From Flavipsychrobacter sp. (GTDB lineage Bacteria > Bacteroidota > Bacteroidia > Chitinophagales > Chitinophagaceae): a stretch of 64,000 bases of DNA. Positions 43,559 to 51,868 of the stretch are shown one piece after another. How positions within the stretch are numbered: the stretch's first letter is position 1; each line of letters begins with the position of its first letter. The position numbers and the translations under genes were made by a program. The notes below the pieces were generated by a model, which worked only from the letters and a program-made list of their open reading frames with translations, ran no database searches and was not told the origin of the DNA. The stretch lies in NCBI GenBank assembly GCA_031292525.1, contig JARLGY010000050.1, positions 62,001-126,000 of the forward strand, given 5' to 3'.

Positions 43559-44288
43559 CAAACTATACGAAGACGACAATATTATAATCTGTAACAAGCC
43601 CGCCGGCCTGCTGGTTATACCCGACAGGTTCAATATGAACATCCCCAGCCTGGGGAGGAACCTGGAAGCCAAGCTGGGACAGAAAATATGGATCGTACAC
43701 CGCATAGATAAAGAAACGAGCGGGGTTATATGCTTCGCTAAAAATGAAGAAGCACATCGTTATATGTCGCAGGTGTTTCAGGAGCACCTGGTGAAGAAAA
43801 CCTACATAGGGCTGGTTACCGGCCGCATTATTGCCCCCGAGGGCCGCATAGAAAGCGCTATAACCGAGCACCCGGCCATTGGTGGTAAAATGATCATTGC
43901 CAAGAAGGGTAAGCCCTCTATTACAGACTACAAGGTGCTGGAACAATGGGCGCTATACACACTGGTACAGTTTCAGATACATACAGGCCGCACGCACCAG
44001 ATACGCCTGCACATGCAGTCCATAGGCCATCCATTGGTGTGCGATGAGCTGTATGGCGATGGCAAACCTTTCATGCTGTCTTCTATAAAGCGCAAATTTA
44101 AATTGTCTGAGAACGATGAGGCCGAGCGCCCGTTGCTGAGCCGACTTGCACTGCACGCCGCGGCCCTTGAGTTTACAAAGATGGATGGTACACAGCTAAC
44201 CGTTGAAGCCCCGTTACCTAAAGATATTAGCGCCACTGTAAAGCAACTGAACAAATGGGCCGGTACGGTAGAGGAGCAAACATGGTAA
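43548..44288 (+). CDS. RluA-family RNA pseudouridine synthase
   Basis: A 246-residue enzyme turning uridine to pseudouridine in rRNA or tRNA. The catalytic Asp lies in WIVHRIDKETSGVICFA (about residues 44-60). NKPAGLLVIPD, the uridine-binding IHTGRTHQIRLHMQ, and GHPLVCDELYGDG are family blocks. There is no N-terminal S4 domain. The target site is unknown. The start lies inside ybeY (11-bp overlap). Ends ahead of a strong terminator. Confidence 0.93.
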   Translation: MQIDKLYEDDNIIICNKPAGLLVIPDRFNMNIPSLGRNLEAKLGQKIWIVHRIDKETSGVICFAKNEEAHRYMSQVFQEHLVKKTYIGLVTGRIIAPEGRIESAITEHPAIGGKMIIAKKGKPSITDYKVLEQWALYTLVQFQIHTGRTHQIRLHMQSIGHPLVCDELYGDGKPFMLSSIKRKFKLSENDEAERPLLSRLALHAAALEFTKMDGTQLTVEAPLPKDISATVKQLNKWAGTVEEQTW

Positions 44289-44348
44289 GTATGAATAATG
44301 TACGTGCAATTGGATAGTTATCTAAAATAATGGTTTTTAAGATGTTAG

Positions 44349-44373
44349 CCCCGGCCCCAAGCCGGGGTTTTTT
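44349..44373 (+). terminator. Rho-independent terminator after the RluA-family gene
   Basis: CCCCGGC (44349-44355) and GCCGGGG (44361-44367) form a GC-rich stem with a 5-nt loop, followed by TTTTTT. Confidence 0.9.
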
Positions 44374-44494
44374 CATGCAGGATCAGCGCAGTTTGTCATC
44401 TTTTTGCCCACAATAAACATTTATGGGGCTGGCACTGTTTGTATGTATTCTTTGTTTTTAAACCGAGAACCTTAGTAAAACAATTTTTTGAACA

Positions 44495-44935
44495 ATGGCA
44501 GAACTAGAGCTTAAAAAGGACATTTTACTAGCTGAAGATGATCATGAGGATGCAGTTATATTTGACATGGCGATGCAGGATTTGAATATACCTTATACCT
44601 TACGGCATGCGGAAAATGGAGACAGGCTGTTTGTACTACTAAAAGAGAAAGTGCCCTACATCCTGTTTATGGATATAGACATGCCGTGTAAAGATGGGGT
44701 ATCGTGCATTGCTGAGATAAGAAAAGACCGGGCATACGATAACCTGCCTATAATAATGTACACGGCTCACATGTACAATAAACTTGTAGAGGAATGCTAT
44801 CGCAACGGTGCCAACCTGTATGTAACCAAGGCATATACTTTTAGCTCGCTTACCGAAAAACTGAAGAAGGTTTTTGCTATAGATTGGGCCGATTATATGC
44901 ATTATCCCCCGCAGTCGCAATTTGTGGTGAACTAG
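44495..44935 (+). CDS. Single-domain response regulator
   Basis: A 146-residue receiver domain without an output domain. Acid pocket in LLAEDDHEDAV, phospho-acceptor Asp60 in FMDIDMP, switch Thr in MYTAHMYN, and lysine in YVTKAY. It resembles the Rcp1/CheY-like receivers that work with PAS-type kinases. No kinase is adjacent. It is convergent with the Fic gene (11-bp gap). Confidence 0.9.
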   Translation: MAELELKKDILLAEDDHEDAVIFDMAMQDLNIPYTLRHAENGDRLFVLLKEKVPYILFMDIDMPCKDGVSCIAEIRKDRAYDNLPIIMYTAHMYNKLVEECYRNGANLYVTKAYTFSSLTEKLKKVFAIDWADYMHYPPQSQFVVN

Positions 44936-44946
44936 GTGGACAATTT

Positions 44947-46050
44947 TTAGGGGTTAATGTTCTTTAATATATAGTTGGTACTTCTGCCACCGGCATCTTC
45001 TTTTTGCAAAATATGGTGTTCAGTTAATTCCTGGATGTCTCTTAACGCTGTGTCCGTTGAGCATTTAGCAATCTTAGCCCATTTTGAAGATGTCAGTTTT
45101 CCGTCAAAGCCATCTAACAATTTATTCAGCATTAGTCTTTGCCGTTGATTTAAGTTTATACCAGCATGGCTTTCCCAAAACTTGGCCTTACTGATCACTG
45201 TTGCTAATATGCTCTCGGTTGCATCTATAGCGCGATCCAGGCAGTTCAAAAACCAGTCCAGCCAAGGGGTGATATCCATCATACCTTTCTGTGTGCTTTC
45301 TAAGATATTGTAGTAAGCGTTTCTTTCTTTTTGGATCTGTGCAGACATGCTGTAAAAGCGTTGCGACGTGCCGTCGGCACGCGAAAGCTGTAAGTCTGCA
45401 ATTGCCCTGGCTATACGGCCATTGCCATCGTCGAACGGATGAACGGTTACAAACCACAAATGAGCGATAGCAGCGACTAGTACCGGGTCAATATCTGGTG
45501 CACTGTTAAACCAATTAATAAATTGCTGCATCTCGCTTTCTAAAACAACAGCTTCGGGCGCTTCATAATGTATACGTTCGCGACCCATAGGGCCGGACAC
45601 TACTTGCATGGGGCCATTGCGCCAATGGCCAACAGTTATTTTATGTATGCCGCTGTGGCCCGCAGGGAAGAGTGAAGCATGCCACCCAAATAAGCGATCA
45701 CCGGTAAGCGCTTCAGTGAATTTCTGTGTCGCGTCCAGCATCATTTCTACAATACCTTCTACGTGCCTGTCAGATGGGATAAGGCCAGCAATATCTATTC
45801 CCAGCCGCCTTGCCAGAGATGAGCGTACCTGATCAGGATTTAATAGCTCTCCTTCGATCTCATTCGATTTCAAGATATCGATGGTGAGCGTTTGCAGCAT
45901 TGCTTCTTCGCGTAAGTTAAACCCGAGCGATTCCATGCGACCTATAAACCTGCCCTGTCTATGCCGTACAGCGGCCAGCACTTTTGACAGTTTCTGACTA
46001 TCCCAGGTAAAACGAGGCCATCCTTCTATCTGATAGATATAATTTGTCAT
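44947..46050 (-). CDS. Fic family AMP-transferase with self-inhibition motif and C-terminal winged helix
   Basis: A 367-residue protein. N-terminal DUF4172-type domain (IYQIEGWPRFTWDSQKL) carries the inhibitory helix SNEIEG (Ser62, Glu66), the (S/T)xxxE(G/N) motif that blocks ATP binding in class II Fic proteins. The Fic core is HPFDDGNGR (His204 to Arg212), all key residues intact, so it should be active when the clamp is released. The last 60 residues form a winged helix (LTSSKWAKIAKCSTDTALRDI, then LTEHHILQKEDAGGRSTNY). Targets are unknown. The ATG at 46050 is preferred; the frame also opens 21 codons upstream, inside the promoter region. Two matching repeats flank the promoter, suggesting self-regulation. 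Confidence 0.93.
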   Translation of the reverse strand: MTNYIYQIEGWPRFTWDSQKLSKVLAAVRHRQGRFIGRMESLGFNLREEAMLQTLTIDILKSNEIEGELLNPDQVRSSLARRLGIDIAGLIPSDRHVEGIVEMMLDATQKFTEALTGDRLFGWHASLFPAGHSGIHKITVGHWRNGPMQVVSGPMGRERIHYEAPEAVVLESEMQQFINWFNSAPDIDPVLVAAIAHLWFVTVHPFDDGNGRIARAIADLQLSRADGTSQRFYSMSAQIQKERNAYYNILESTQKGMMDITPWLDWFLNCLDRAIDATESILATVISKAKFWESHAGINLNQRQRLMLNKLLDGFDGKLTSSKWAKIAKCSTDTALRDIQELTEHHILQKEDAGGRSTNYILKNINP

Positions 46051-46052
46051 TT

Positions 46053-46067
46053 GCCGCACATTTTGCG
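46053..46067 (-). promoter_or_regulatory. Operator-like repeat 1 at the Fic start
   Basis: GCCGCACATTTTGCG, containing the inverted repeat CCGCA-N5-TGCGG (46054-46068). It lies 2 bp from the Fic ATG, over the expected transcription start. It shares GCCGCACAnnnTGCG with repeat 2 (12 of 15 bases). Confidence 0.5.
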
Positions 46068-46068
46068 G

Positions 46069-46099
46069 TAAATATAATGCTAATTCGCCGTATAGGCAA
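46069..46099 (-). promoter_or_regulatory. Possible Fic promoter
   Basis: On the minus strand TTG (46099-46097), a 20-bp gap, then TATATTTA (46076-46069), one base from TAnnTTTG. It fits between the two operator-like repeats and predicts a short leader of about 12 nt. Confidence 0.4.
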
Positions 46100-46108
46100 T
46101 ATAATTGG

Positions 46109-46123
46109 CGCATTTTGTGCGGC
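46109..46123 (+). promoter_or_regulatory. Operator-like repeat 2 upstream of the Fic promoter
   Basis: The minus strand reads GCCGCACAAAATGCG (plus strand CGCATTTTGTGCGGC), matching repeat 1 at 12 of 15 bases in inverted orientation, centred about 56 bp away. Confidence 0.5.
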
Positions 46124-46349
46124 GATTATATAGGTCATTCACCGCAACCCCGAATCCCCAAACAAAAGGCTTCAATCAATTAATTGGTTGAAGTTCCTGC
46201 TGTGTTGCCCCCCAAAATGTGGATATGTTTATTTGGAAACGGCTACCCGTTTGTCGTATCTTGCTTTGCCTGCCTTAGCCTCTTTTGGGGATGGCAGTAG
46301 GGTTAATGTTTCTGTTTAGAGGCTCTGTGTAAAGAGACACATTACCTCA

Positions 46350-46749
46350 AAAATAAAATGTCGGTCGATGGACAAAAACAGACATTTTGCAATTTCCTAG
46401 CCTCTACCTGTTAAGGCTGTAGCCACCGGAAATCTAAAAAGACATTTTAGCTCGCAACGGACATTTTATTTTTCTCCCTCAAACGGACATTTTAATTGAA
46501 ACCCTTATTGGTAAAGCCTCTGAGCCGAAAATAAAATGTCGGCCGACGGACAAAAACAGACATTTTGCAATTTCCTAGCCTCTACCTGTTAAGGCTGCAG
46601 CCACCGGAAATCTAAAAAGATATTTTAGCTTGCAACGGACATTTTGTTTTTCTCCTTCCAACGGACATTCTGACTGAAACCTTTACTGGTAAAGTCTCTG
46701 AGCCGAAAATAAAATGTCGGCCGACGGACAAAAACGGACATTTTGCAAT
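46350..46749. repeat. 178-bp tandem repeat array (2.25 copies)
   Basis: Copies start at 46350, 46528 and 46706, an exact 178-bp period; the third stops after 44 bases. Copies 1 and 2 differ at scattered positions. Each unit opens with AAAATAAAATGTCGG and contains the octamer GACATTTT several times: seven exact direct copies and three inverted (AAAATGTC) across the array, plus two decayed ones. At the start of each unit the inverted and direct octamers face each other around an 18-bp spacer, so each can form a hairpin. No open frame runs through the array. No similar unit is seen elsewhere in the window. The 226 bp between the Fic start region and the array show nothing else recognisable. Confidence 0.9.
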
Positions 46750-46794
46750 CAGGTTCAGACGCGCTTAGGCCGGCGCTACTGTGTAATATCTACT

Positions 46795-47004
46795 TCACCT
46801 GGCATTTACATCTCTTATTTTATTGGCTATGAGCCAGTCGTGGAAGGTGAGGGAATTTTGCGGGTGGTGGTGGATAACGTTGCCATCTTTAAGGGCAATG
46901 ATAAAGTAGTGAGTATCGGCGAGGTAGGCCGATAGCTCGCCCGCATGGTACGGAAAATCGGGGTAGGTGCTGTGTACTTTTTTTGCTTTAAAGAAACGAC
47001 ACAT
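46795..47004 (-). CDS. Small hypothetical protein (69 residues)
   Basis: Reads CRFFKAKKVHSTYPDFPYH, then AGELSAYLADTHYFIIALKDG, NVIHHHPQNSLTFHDWL and IANKIRDVNAR. The amino-acid mix (aromatic, charged, few low-information runs) looks like a real coding sequence rather than a chance frame, but I recognise no family and no neighbour explains it. It lies between the tandem repeat array and the HD-Hsp90 gene and could be a remnant of a mobile or accessory gene. Confidence 0.45.
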   Translation of the reverse strand: MCRFFKAKKVHSTYPDFPYHAGELSAYLADTHYFIIALKDGNVIHHHPQNSLTFHDWLIANKIRDVNAR

Positions 47005-47208
47005 AATAAACTGGTTAAGGTGTGAGCGTAAGGCATAAAATAGGCGTGAAACTTAAACACCCGATTGTCAGGTACTTGCGATACCCTTCCCAGAATGAAT
47101 AAGCCCACGCCATGCTGGCGCGTCTTACATCATTTTTCCTGGGGTTTGAAAGTTCGCAAGTTTCGACAATCAGAAAAAAGCTGTAGACAGCTAAATATGT
47201 ATATGTGT

Positions 47209-47283
47209 CACACTTAAATTATATCATGCGCAAAATTTGGTTTCAGCACAAAGATACAAATTTGATTTATAGTGTTAAGTGTG
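47209..47283. promoter_or_regulatory. Spaced inverted repeat ahead of the HD-Hsp90 gene
   Basis: CACACTTAA (47209-47217) and TTAAGTGTG (47275-47283) are perfect inverted copies 57 bp apart, 150-220 bp before the start codon. They could be a protein-binding pair or form a long-range stem. The rest of the 324-bp gap from 47109 to 47432 is AT-rich with no certain promoter. Confidence 0.35.
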
Positions 47284-47432
47284 GGATTTTCATGGGTAGG
47301 GAAGGGTTATAAATATTGGGGAGGCATGCTTAATCCCGTAGAGCTTAGTTATGGCAAAATAAAACACAGATTACCTCATCTAAAAAGTATTGCATATTTT
47401 AGTGTCTTAATCCTTAAAGAATTAAATATTTT

Positions 47433-50309
47433 ATGTTAGAATATTTAGAGAGCATCTTACGTGAAAAAACTATAGGAACTCAAAGTGAAATTTTATTTGC
47501 TCAATGGAGCTACGACAAGAAAATAATTCCTACCGCGCTTCAGGCCGTTTCAAATCTTTTTCCGCACTATAGTCTTCATGATGAAACTCATTCTGTTACA
47601 ATAGTTAATAATATAATCCGAATACTTGGGAAAGAGAATATTGCTAAATTGTCGGCAATCGATATTTGGCTAATATTAGAGGCCGCTTATTGTCATGATA
47701 TTGGGATGGTCGTGTCAAGTGAAAAAATGATAGAGGCAATACAAACAGAGAGATTTATTCAATATTTCGAGGATATACTATCTGATCCTAAAAATGGTCT
47801 ATATAGTTTCGCAACTCAATTTTACGTAAAAAATAATAAAATAGAGCTTAGAGATAGTGTATTTAAATTTGAATTAATAGATGGAATAAAATTCATTCTA
47901 GCTGAATATTTTAGGAGGGTTCACGCCGAGCGGTCAAAAGAAATAATTAAAAATCCTCTTAGTGAGTTGTCTCTTTTATCTCCAAGAGGTGTAATACCTC
48001 CGCGTATCTTCAATATACTTGGTGATATCTGTTCTGCTCATACAATGGATTTTAATTCAGTGATGAAATTGTCATTTTGTGAAGTCGGCATCGACATAGA
48101 AGACGCTCATCCAAGATTTATTGCATGTCTACTTAGGATTGGGGATCTATTAGATTTAGATAACAACCGCTTTTCTGAAGTCATGTTAAGGACATTGACT
48201 AAAGTTCCCATTGACACGCTAAATCATAAAGCGAAGCATTTATCTATAGACTCGTTTCGCGTAGATCGAGAAGTGATTGAGATTAGTGCAAAATGTAAAG
48301 ATTATGACACTGCCAATATTACTCAACATTGGTTTAATTATTTAAATTCTGAAATTAGTGATCAGATGATAAATTGGAATAGGATTGTTCCAAATAAAAC
48401 ATTTGGCTATTTACCTACAATTGGGAATTTAAAAGTGGAACTTACTAACTATGATTATATAGATGGTAAGCATAAACCAAAGTTTACAGTAGATACAGAT
48501 AAAGCACTTAATTTACTGCAAGGTGCAGGTATTTATAAAAATTCTTATCAATGTATTAGAGAATTATTACAAAATGCCGTAGACGCAACTCTATTAAGAA
48601 TATGGGAGGAATATCATGAAACATTGGATTTCTCAATTCCTCAAAGTAACGACTTTTTGAATGTTGTTAAGAATTATCCCATTATAATAAATATTAATAA
48701 AATAATTCTGGACGATATATATAACTCTTATAGAATTGAAATAAAAGATAATGGTATTGGTATATCTAACGACGATTTAAAATTTCTTACTAATACGGGC
48801 AGTTCATCTAAAAATCATGCGAAAACATCCTTAGTAAGTAAAATGCCAACGTGGATGAAGCCTTCTGGAACATTCGGTATCGGTTTCCAAAGCATATTCA
48901 TGCTTGTCGACGTGGTAAAAATTGAAACGAAAAGCTACTTTACAGAAAAGTTTCAAAAAATAGAATTGTATAGTACAAATTCACTGAAAGATGGCGATAT
49001 TTTAATTCAAAAAATAAAAACCAATCATACTACAAAACCTGGAAGTAAAATTATTATTGATTTTAAAACTAAGGCTATACCAACGGAATATGGTACGAAT
49101 GGAGAGTTTTCTAGAAGAATTTCTGACAATTTCGATCCATTTTTACATAAATCTCTTGATGTTGAAAGTGGTCAAATTATTGATGAAATAATGCAATTTG
49201 CGGAGCACAGTTACATACCAATTAATTTACAATCTGATCATGAAAAATTGGAATTAAAAACCAAGGGCAATTTTTCCTTCTTTGATCAGGAGAATTCACT
49301 GGAAATGAATATTAGAGCGAATGAATACGGAGGGCAATCGTTTAAAGTGTATTATAAAAATCAGCCAATTGAAAGTAGCTTTAACACTTTATTTCTGAGG
49401 ATCGAAATTAACATCCACAAAGAAAAAGCTTCAGAAATACTCACATTAAGCCGGAATAAAATAAAAGACGAGGCATTCTCAAAATTATTTAATCAGATAA
49501 TGCCTTCATTATATAAGGTAATCATAGAAAAATTTGATGAAATTTTTGTTGATAAAAAGCACAAAGAATATGCAAGTATGTTTCTTCATTTTTATTCTGG
49601 TCTTTCGTGTGTAAAAGGTATTGATGTATCTCCTTTTCTACATTGGAAAAACATAGAAATAAAATTAAAAGGGAATAAAAAAATTACATTAGGAGAATTG
49701 ATAAGTAAAATGGATGTGCTAAAATTGATATATGATAATTACCAGATAGGTAAAATGCGAGAAGATACATTCGATTTAAGAGGCAATGAACTTTATCTGA
49801 GTTTAGATGGATCTCATCCAGTTTATTCAACAACTAATTTTTTTCTTTATAAAGCGCAGGAAATATTTAAATCAATAAAACAAACAGCATATCATAAAAA
49901 TAAAAAACAAGAAATAGTGTTTTCTAAGGAACCGCAAGGTTTGTTTAATCGTGATGAAGTTTTAGAAATAATAAGAATTCATTACAAAAACATGCATGGT
50001 TATAGTGCGCGAATGATTATACCTTGTATGGAAGGATTTTCTGTTTTGAGGTTAAAAGATTTAGCATCCAAGTCTTATGTTTATCATTATGTATCAAACA
50101 ATAATATACAGATACAATATCCGAAAATGCTATCGCCATTTGTTCGAGAAGAGATAAATATCCACAATTACTCTTTTAACCCAATAGTAAATGACGATGT
50201 TATTAATTGGGTATATGAAAATAGATATGATTCGAAAACAACTAAAGAAGAAATTATTGAAGGCTACAAACTATTCTGTGAAAAAATAGATATTAAAGAA
50301 ATAGTCTAG
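47433..50309 (+). CDS. HD-domain / Hsp90-like (GHKL) ATPase fusion protein
   Basis: A 958-residue cytoplasmic protein. Residues about 1-330: an HD-type metal-dependent hydrolase region, with SLHDETHS (His49, Asp50, His53), EAAYCHDIGM (His88-Asp89) and RIGDLLDLDNNR near residue 235. Residues about 355-560: a GHKL ATP-binding fold as in Hsp90/HtpG, with the N-box RELLQNAVDA (Glu377, Asn381, Asp384), KDNGIGIS (Asp near 439), and the lid GTFGIGFQSIFM near 478. The rest looks like a middle and C-terminal Hsp90-like region without known domains. The gene is much more AT-rich than its neighbours, with AAA/AAT/ATA/AGA-type codons, a sign of transfer. I recall this HD plus Hsp90 layout (HD-CE-type) from computational surveys of bacterial conflict systems; defence is inference. 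Confidence 0.88.
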   Translation: MLEYLESILREKTIGTQSEILFAQWSYDKKIIPTALQAVSNLFPHYSLHDETHSVTIVNNIIRILGKENIAKLSAIDIWLILEAAYCHDIGMVVSSEKMIEAIQTERFIQYFEDILSDPKNGLYSFATQFYVKNNKIELRDSVFKFELIDGIKFILAEYFRRVHAERSKEIIKNPLSELSLLSPRGVIPPRIFNILGDICSAHTMDFNSVMKLSFCEVGIDIEDAHPRFIACLLRIGDLLDLDNNRFSEVMLRTLTKVPIDTLNHKAKHLSIDSFRVDREVIEISAKCKDYDTANITQHWFNYLNSEISDQMINWNRIVPNKTFGYLPTIGNLKVELTNYDYIDGKHKPKFTVDTDKALNLLQGAGIYKNSYQCIRELLQNAVDATLLRIWEEYHETLDFSIPQSNDFLNVVKNYPIIININKIILDDIYNSYRIEIKDNGIGISNDDLKFLTNTGSSSKNHAKTSLVSKMPTWMKPSGTFGIGFQSIFMLVDVVKIETKSYFTEKFQKIELYSTNSLKDGDILIQKIKTNHTTKPGSKIIIDFKTKAIPTEYGTNGEFSRRISDNFDPFLHKSLDVESGQIIDEIMQFAEHSYIPINLQSDHEKLELKTKGNFSFFDQENSLEMNIRANEYGGQSFKVYYKNQPIESSFNTLFLRIEINIHKEKASEILTLSRNKIKDEAFSKLFNQIMPSLYKVIIEKFDEIFVDKKHKEYASMFLHFYSGLSCVKGIDVSPFLHWKNIEIKLKGNKKITLGELISKMDVLKLIYDNYQIGKMREDTFDLRGNELYLSLDGSHPVYSTTNFFLYKAQEIFKSIKQTAYHKNKKQEIVFSKEPQGLFNRDEVLEIIRIHYKNMHGYSARMIIPCMEGFSVLRLKDLASKSYVYHYVSNNNIQIQYPKMLSPFVREEINIHNYSFNPIVNDDVINWVYENRYDSKTTKEEIIEGYKLFCEKIDIKEIV

Positions 50310-50328
50310 TTTTTGATCGCATCTTCTG

Positions 50329-50420
50329 GCCGAGAAATACATTTACTCCATGCTCGGCTTAGTCTTCAGACTAAGTCGCACCCGGCCCGCAATCTTCAGA
50401 TTGCCGTCTATGCTTTCTCG
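50329..50420. repeat. Multi-hairpin element after the HD-Hsp90 gene
   Basis: Two small perfect hairpins share the loop TTCA: CTTAGTC/GACTAAG at 50358-50375 and GCAATC/GATTGC at 50389-50404. They lie inside longer inverted pairs: GCCGAG (50329-50334) with CTCGGC (50353-50358), and CGAGAAA (50331-50337) with TTTCTCG (50414-50420). The pairs partly compete, so alternative folds exist. It begins 20 bp behind the gene. It could be a terminator-like structure, a REP-type repeat or a small RNA. Nothing else is seen between 50421 and 50575. Confidence 0.6.
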
Positions 50421-50575
50421 CATTGGTCCAAGCCTCCCCTTTTATTTTACTATGAAAATTGTGGATATACTTAAGCAGTGCATGAAATAGAGTAAATTCC
50501 CTGATAAGTCATTGCCTCACTCATTAAAGGAAGCCCGTTCATAATGACGGCTGTTTATTTACCTTTACTCTACCA

Positions 50576-51820
50576 ATGCAGCAACTCCTCTTTAATATAA
50601 CCCTTGCCTTCCGTGCTATACGGAACAATAAGTTGCGGAGCATACTTACCATAAGCATCATAGGCTTGGGTATTATGGCGCTGGTAGGCATACTCACGGC
50701 CATAGAGGTAATGAAGAGTGCCGTGTACAGCAACTTCAGCAGCATGGGGGTAAACAGCTTCCAGATCAGCAGCGATGTGATGAAGAAGAAAAAGCACCGC
50801 GGCGGCTTCAGCACGTACGTTACAGAAGGCAAGGATATTACTTACGATGAGGCCCGCGCCTTTAAGCAGCGCTTTACCTTCCCCGCGCGGGTAGGCATAA
50901 GCGTGAACGGCACCAGTGTAGCCACCGCGCACTATGCCAGCGAAAAGACCAACCCCAACATACGTGTAATAGGTGTGGACGAGCAGTACCTGCCCATAAG
51001 CGATATGAAGGTGGACCTGGGCCGCGACTTTAGCCAGTATGAGATGGAGGGGGTGAGTTATGTGTGCATCATAGGCAGCAGCATTGCCAAAAAACTGTTT
51101 CATAACAAGCCGGCCAATGCTATAAACCAGATAATAAGTGTGGGCGATGTAAAGTACCGCGTAGTGGGTGTTACGGAAACCAAGGGCGGCAGCATGGTTA
51201 TGGACCCCGACAATACGGTGCTGGTACCGCTGGGTACGGCACGCAGTGTGTATGGCGGCGCCCAGAGTTACCTTATAAGTGTGCGGGTGAACCAGGTGGA
51301 AGCAAAAGAGTTTGCCACAGAGGAGGCGGAGGGATTGTTCCGCGTAGTGCGCAAGCAGCCGCTGAAGGCCGCAAACAACTTCAGCATCATGCAGAACGAT
51401 GCGCTAGCCAGCATGCTGATGGATAATATAAAGTACATACGCTGGTCGGCAGTGGTAATAGGCATCATCACCCTGCTGGGCAGCGTAATAGGGCTCATGA
51501 ACATCATGCTGGTAAGTGTATCGGAGCGCACACGTGAGATAGGCGTGAGCAAGGCCATGGGCGCCCGCCCCGACGCCATAAAAAAACAGTTCTTATCGGA
51601 GAGTGTACTCATCAGCCTTATGGGTGGTGTGATAGGTGTTATAAGTGGTATATGCGTGGGCAACCTGATGGGCATTGCCTTTAAAACAGGCTTTATAGTG
51701 CCCTGGCTGTGGATGATGATGGGGGTGACGCTATGCGGCATCGTGGGTGTTATCAGCGGCATATACCCCGCCATAAAGGCTTCTAAAATGGATCCGATAA
51801 CAGCGTTGCGGTACGAGTAG
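50576..51820 (+). CDS. MacB/FtsX-type ABC transporter permease
   Basis: A 414-residue inner-membrane permease. TM1 (ILTISIIGLGIMALVGILTAI, from residue 22), a periplasmic MacB-PCD-like domain of about 220 residues, then the FtsX domain with three TMs (VVIGIITLLGSVIGLMNIML; LISLMGGVIGVISGICVGN; LWMMMGVTLCGIVGVISGIY). The coupling motif SERTREIGVSKAMGARPDAIKKQF and the C-terminal PAIKASKMDPITALRYE are diagnostic. No ATPase or membrane-fusion partner is adjacent, so the cognate subunits are encoded elsewhere. Confidence 0.93.
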   Translation: MQQLLFNITLAFRAIRNNKLRSILTISIIGLGIMALVGILTAIEVMKSAVYSNFSSMGVNSFQISSDVMKKKKHRGGFSTYVTEGKDITYDEARAFKQRFTFPARVGISVNGTSVATAHYASEKTNPNIRVIGVDEQYLPISDMKVDLGRDFSQYEMEGVSYVCIIGSSIAKKLFHNKPANAINQIISVGDVKYRVVGVTETKGGSMVMDPDNTVLVPLGTARSVYGGAQSYLISVRVNQVEAKEFATEEAEGLFRVVRKQPLKAANNFSIMQNDALASMLMDNIKYIRWSAVVIGIITLLGSVIGLMNIMLVSVSERTREIGVSKAMGARPDAIKKQFLSESVLISLMGGVIGVISGICVGNLMGIAFKTGFIVPWLWMMMGVTLCGIVGVISGIYPAIKASKMDPITALRYE

Positions 51821-51868
51821 CGCTGGTTTCATTCCATTCTCACGAGCGTGCAGGTGGAAACTCGCTAC

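Noticed and set aside
46350-46749. CRISPR-like array
   Set aside because: The unit is 178 bp, adjacent copies have no unique spacers, and no cas gene is present.
46714-46935. Plus-strand 73-residue frame starting in the third repeat copy
   Set aside because: Its N-terminus is repeat sequence and the rest is antisense to the more protein-like minus-strand frame at 46795-47004.
46140-47432. Transposon or integrase remnant
   Set aside because: No transposase-like frame, terminal inverted repeats or target duplication could be found by eye.
50329-50420. tRNA or tRNA-like gene
   Set aside because: Hairpins are present but there is no acceptor stem, T-loop GTTCRA or usual anticodon spacing.
50570-51103. 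177-residue minus-strand frame opposite the permease
   Set aside because: Ala/His/Tyr-rich shadow of a clear MacB/FtsX-type gene.
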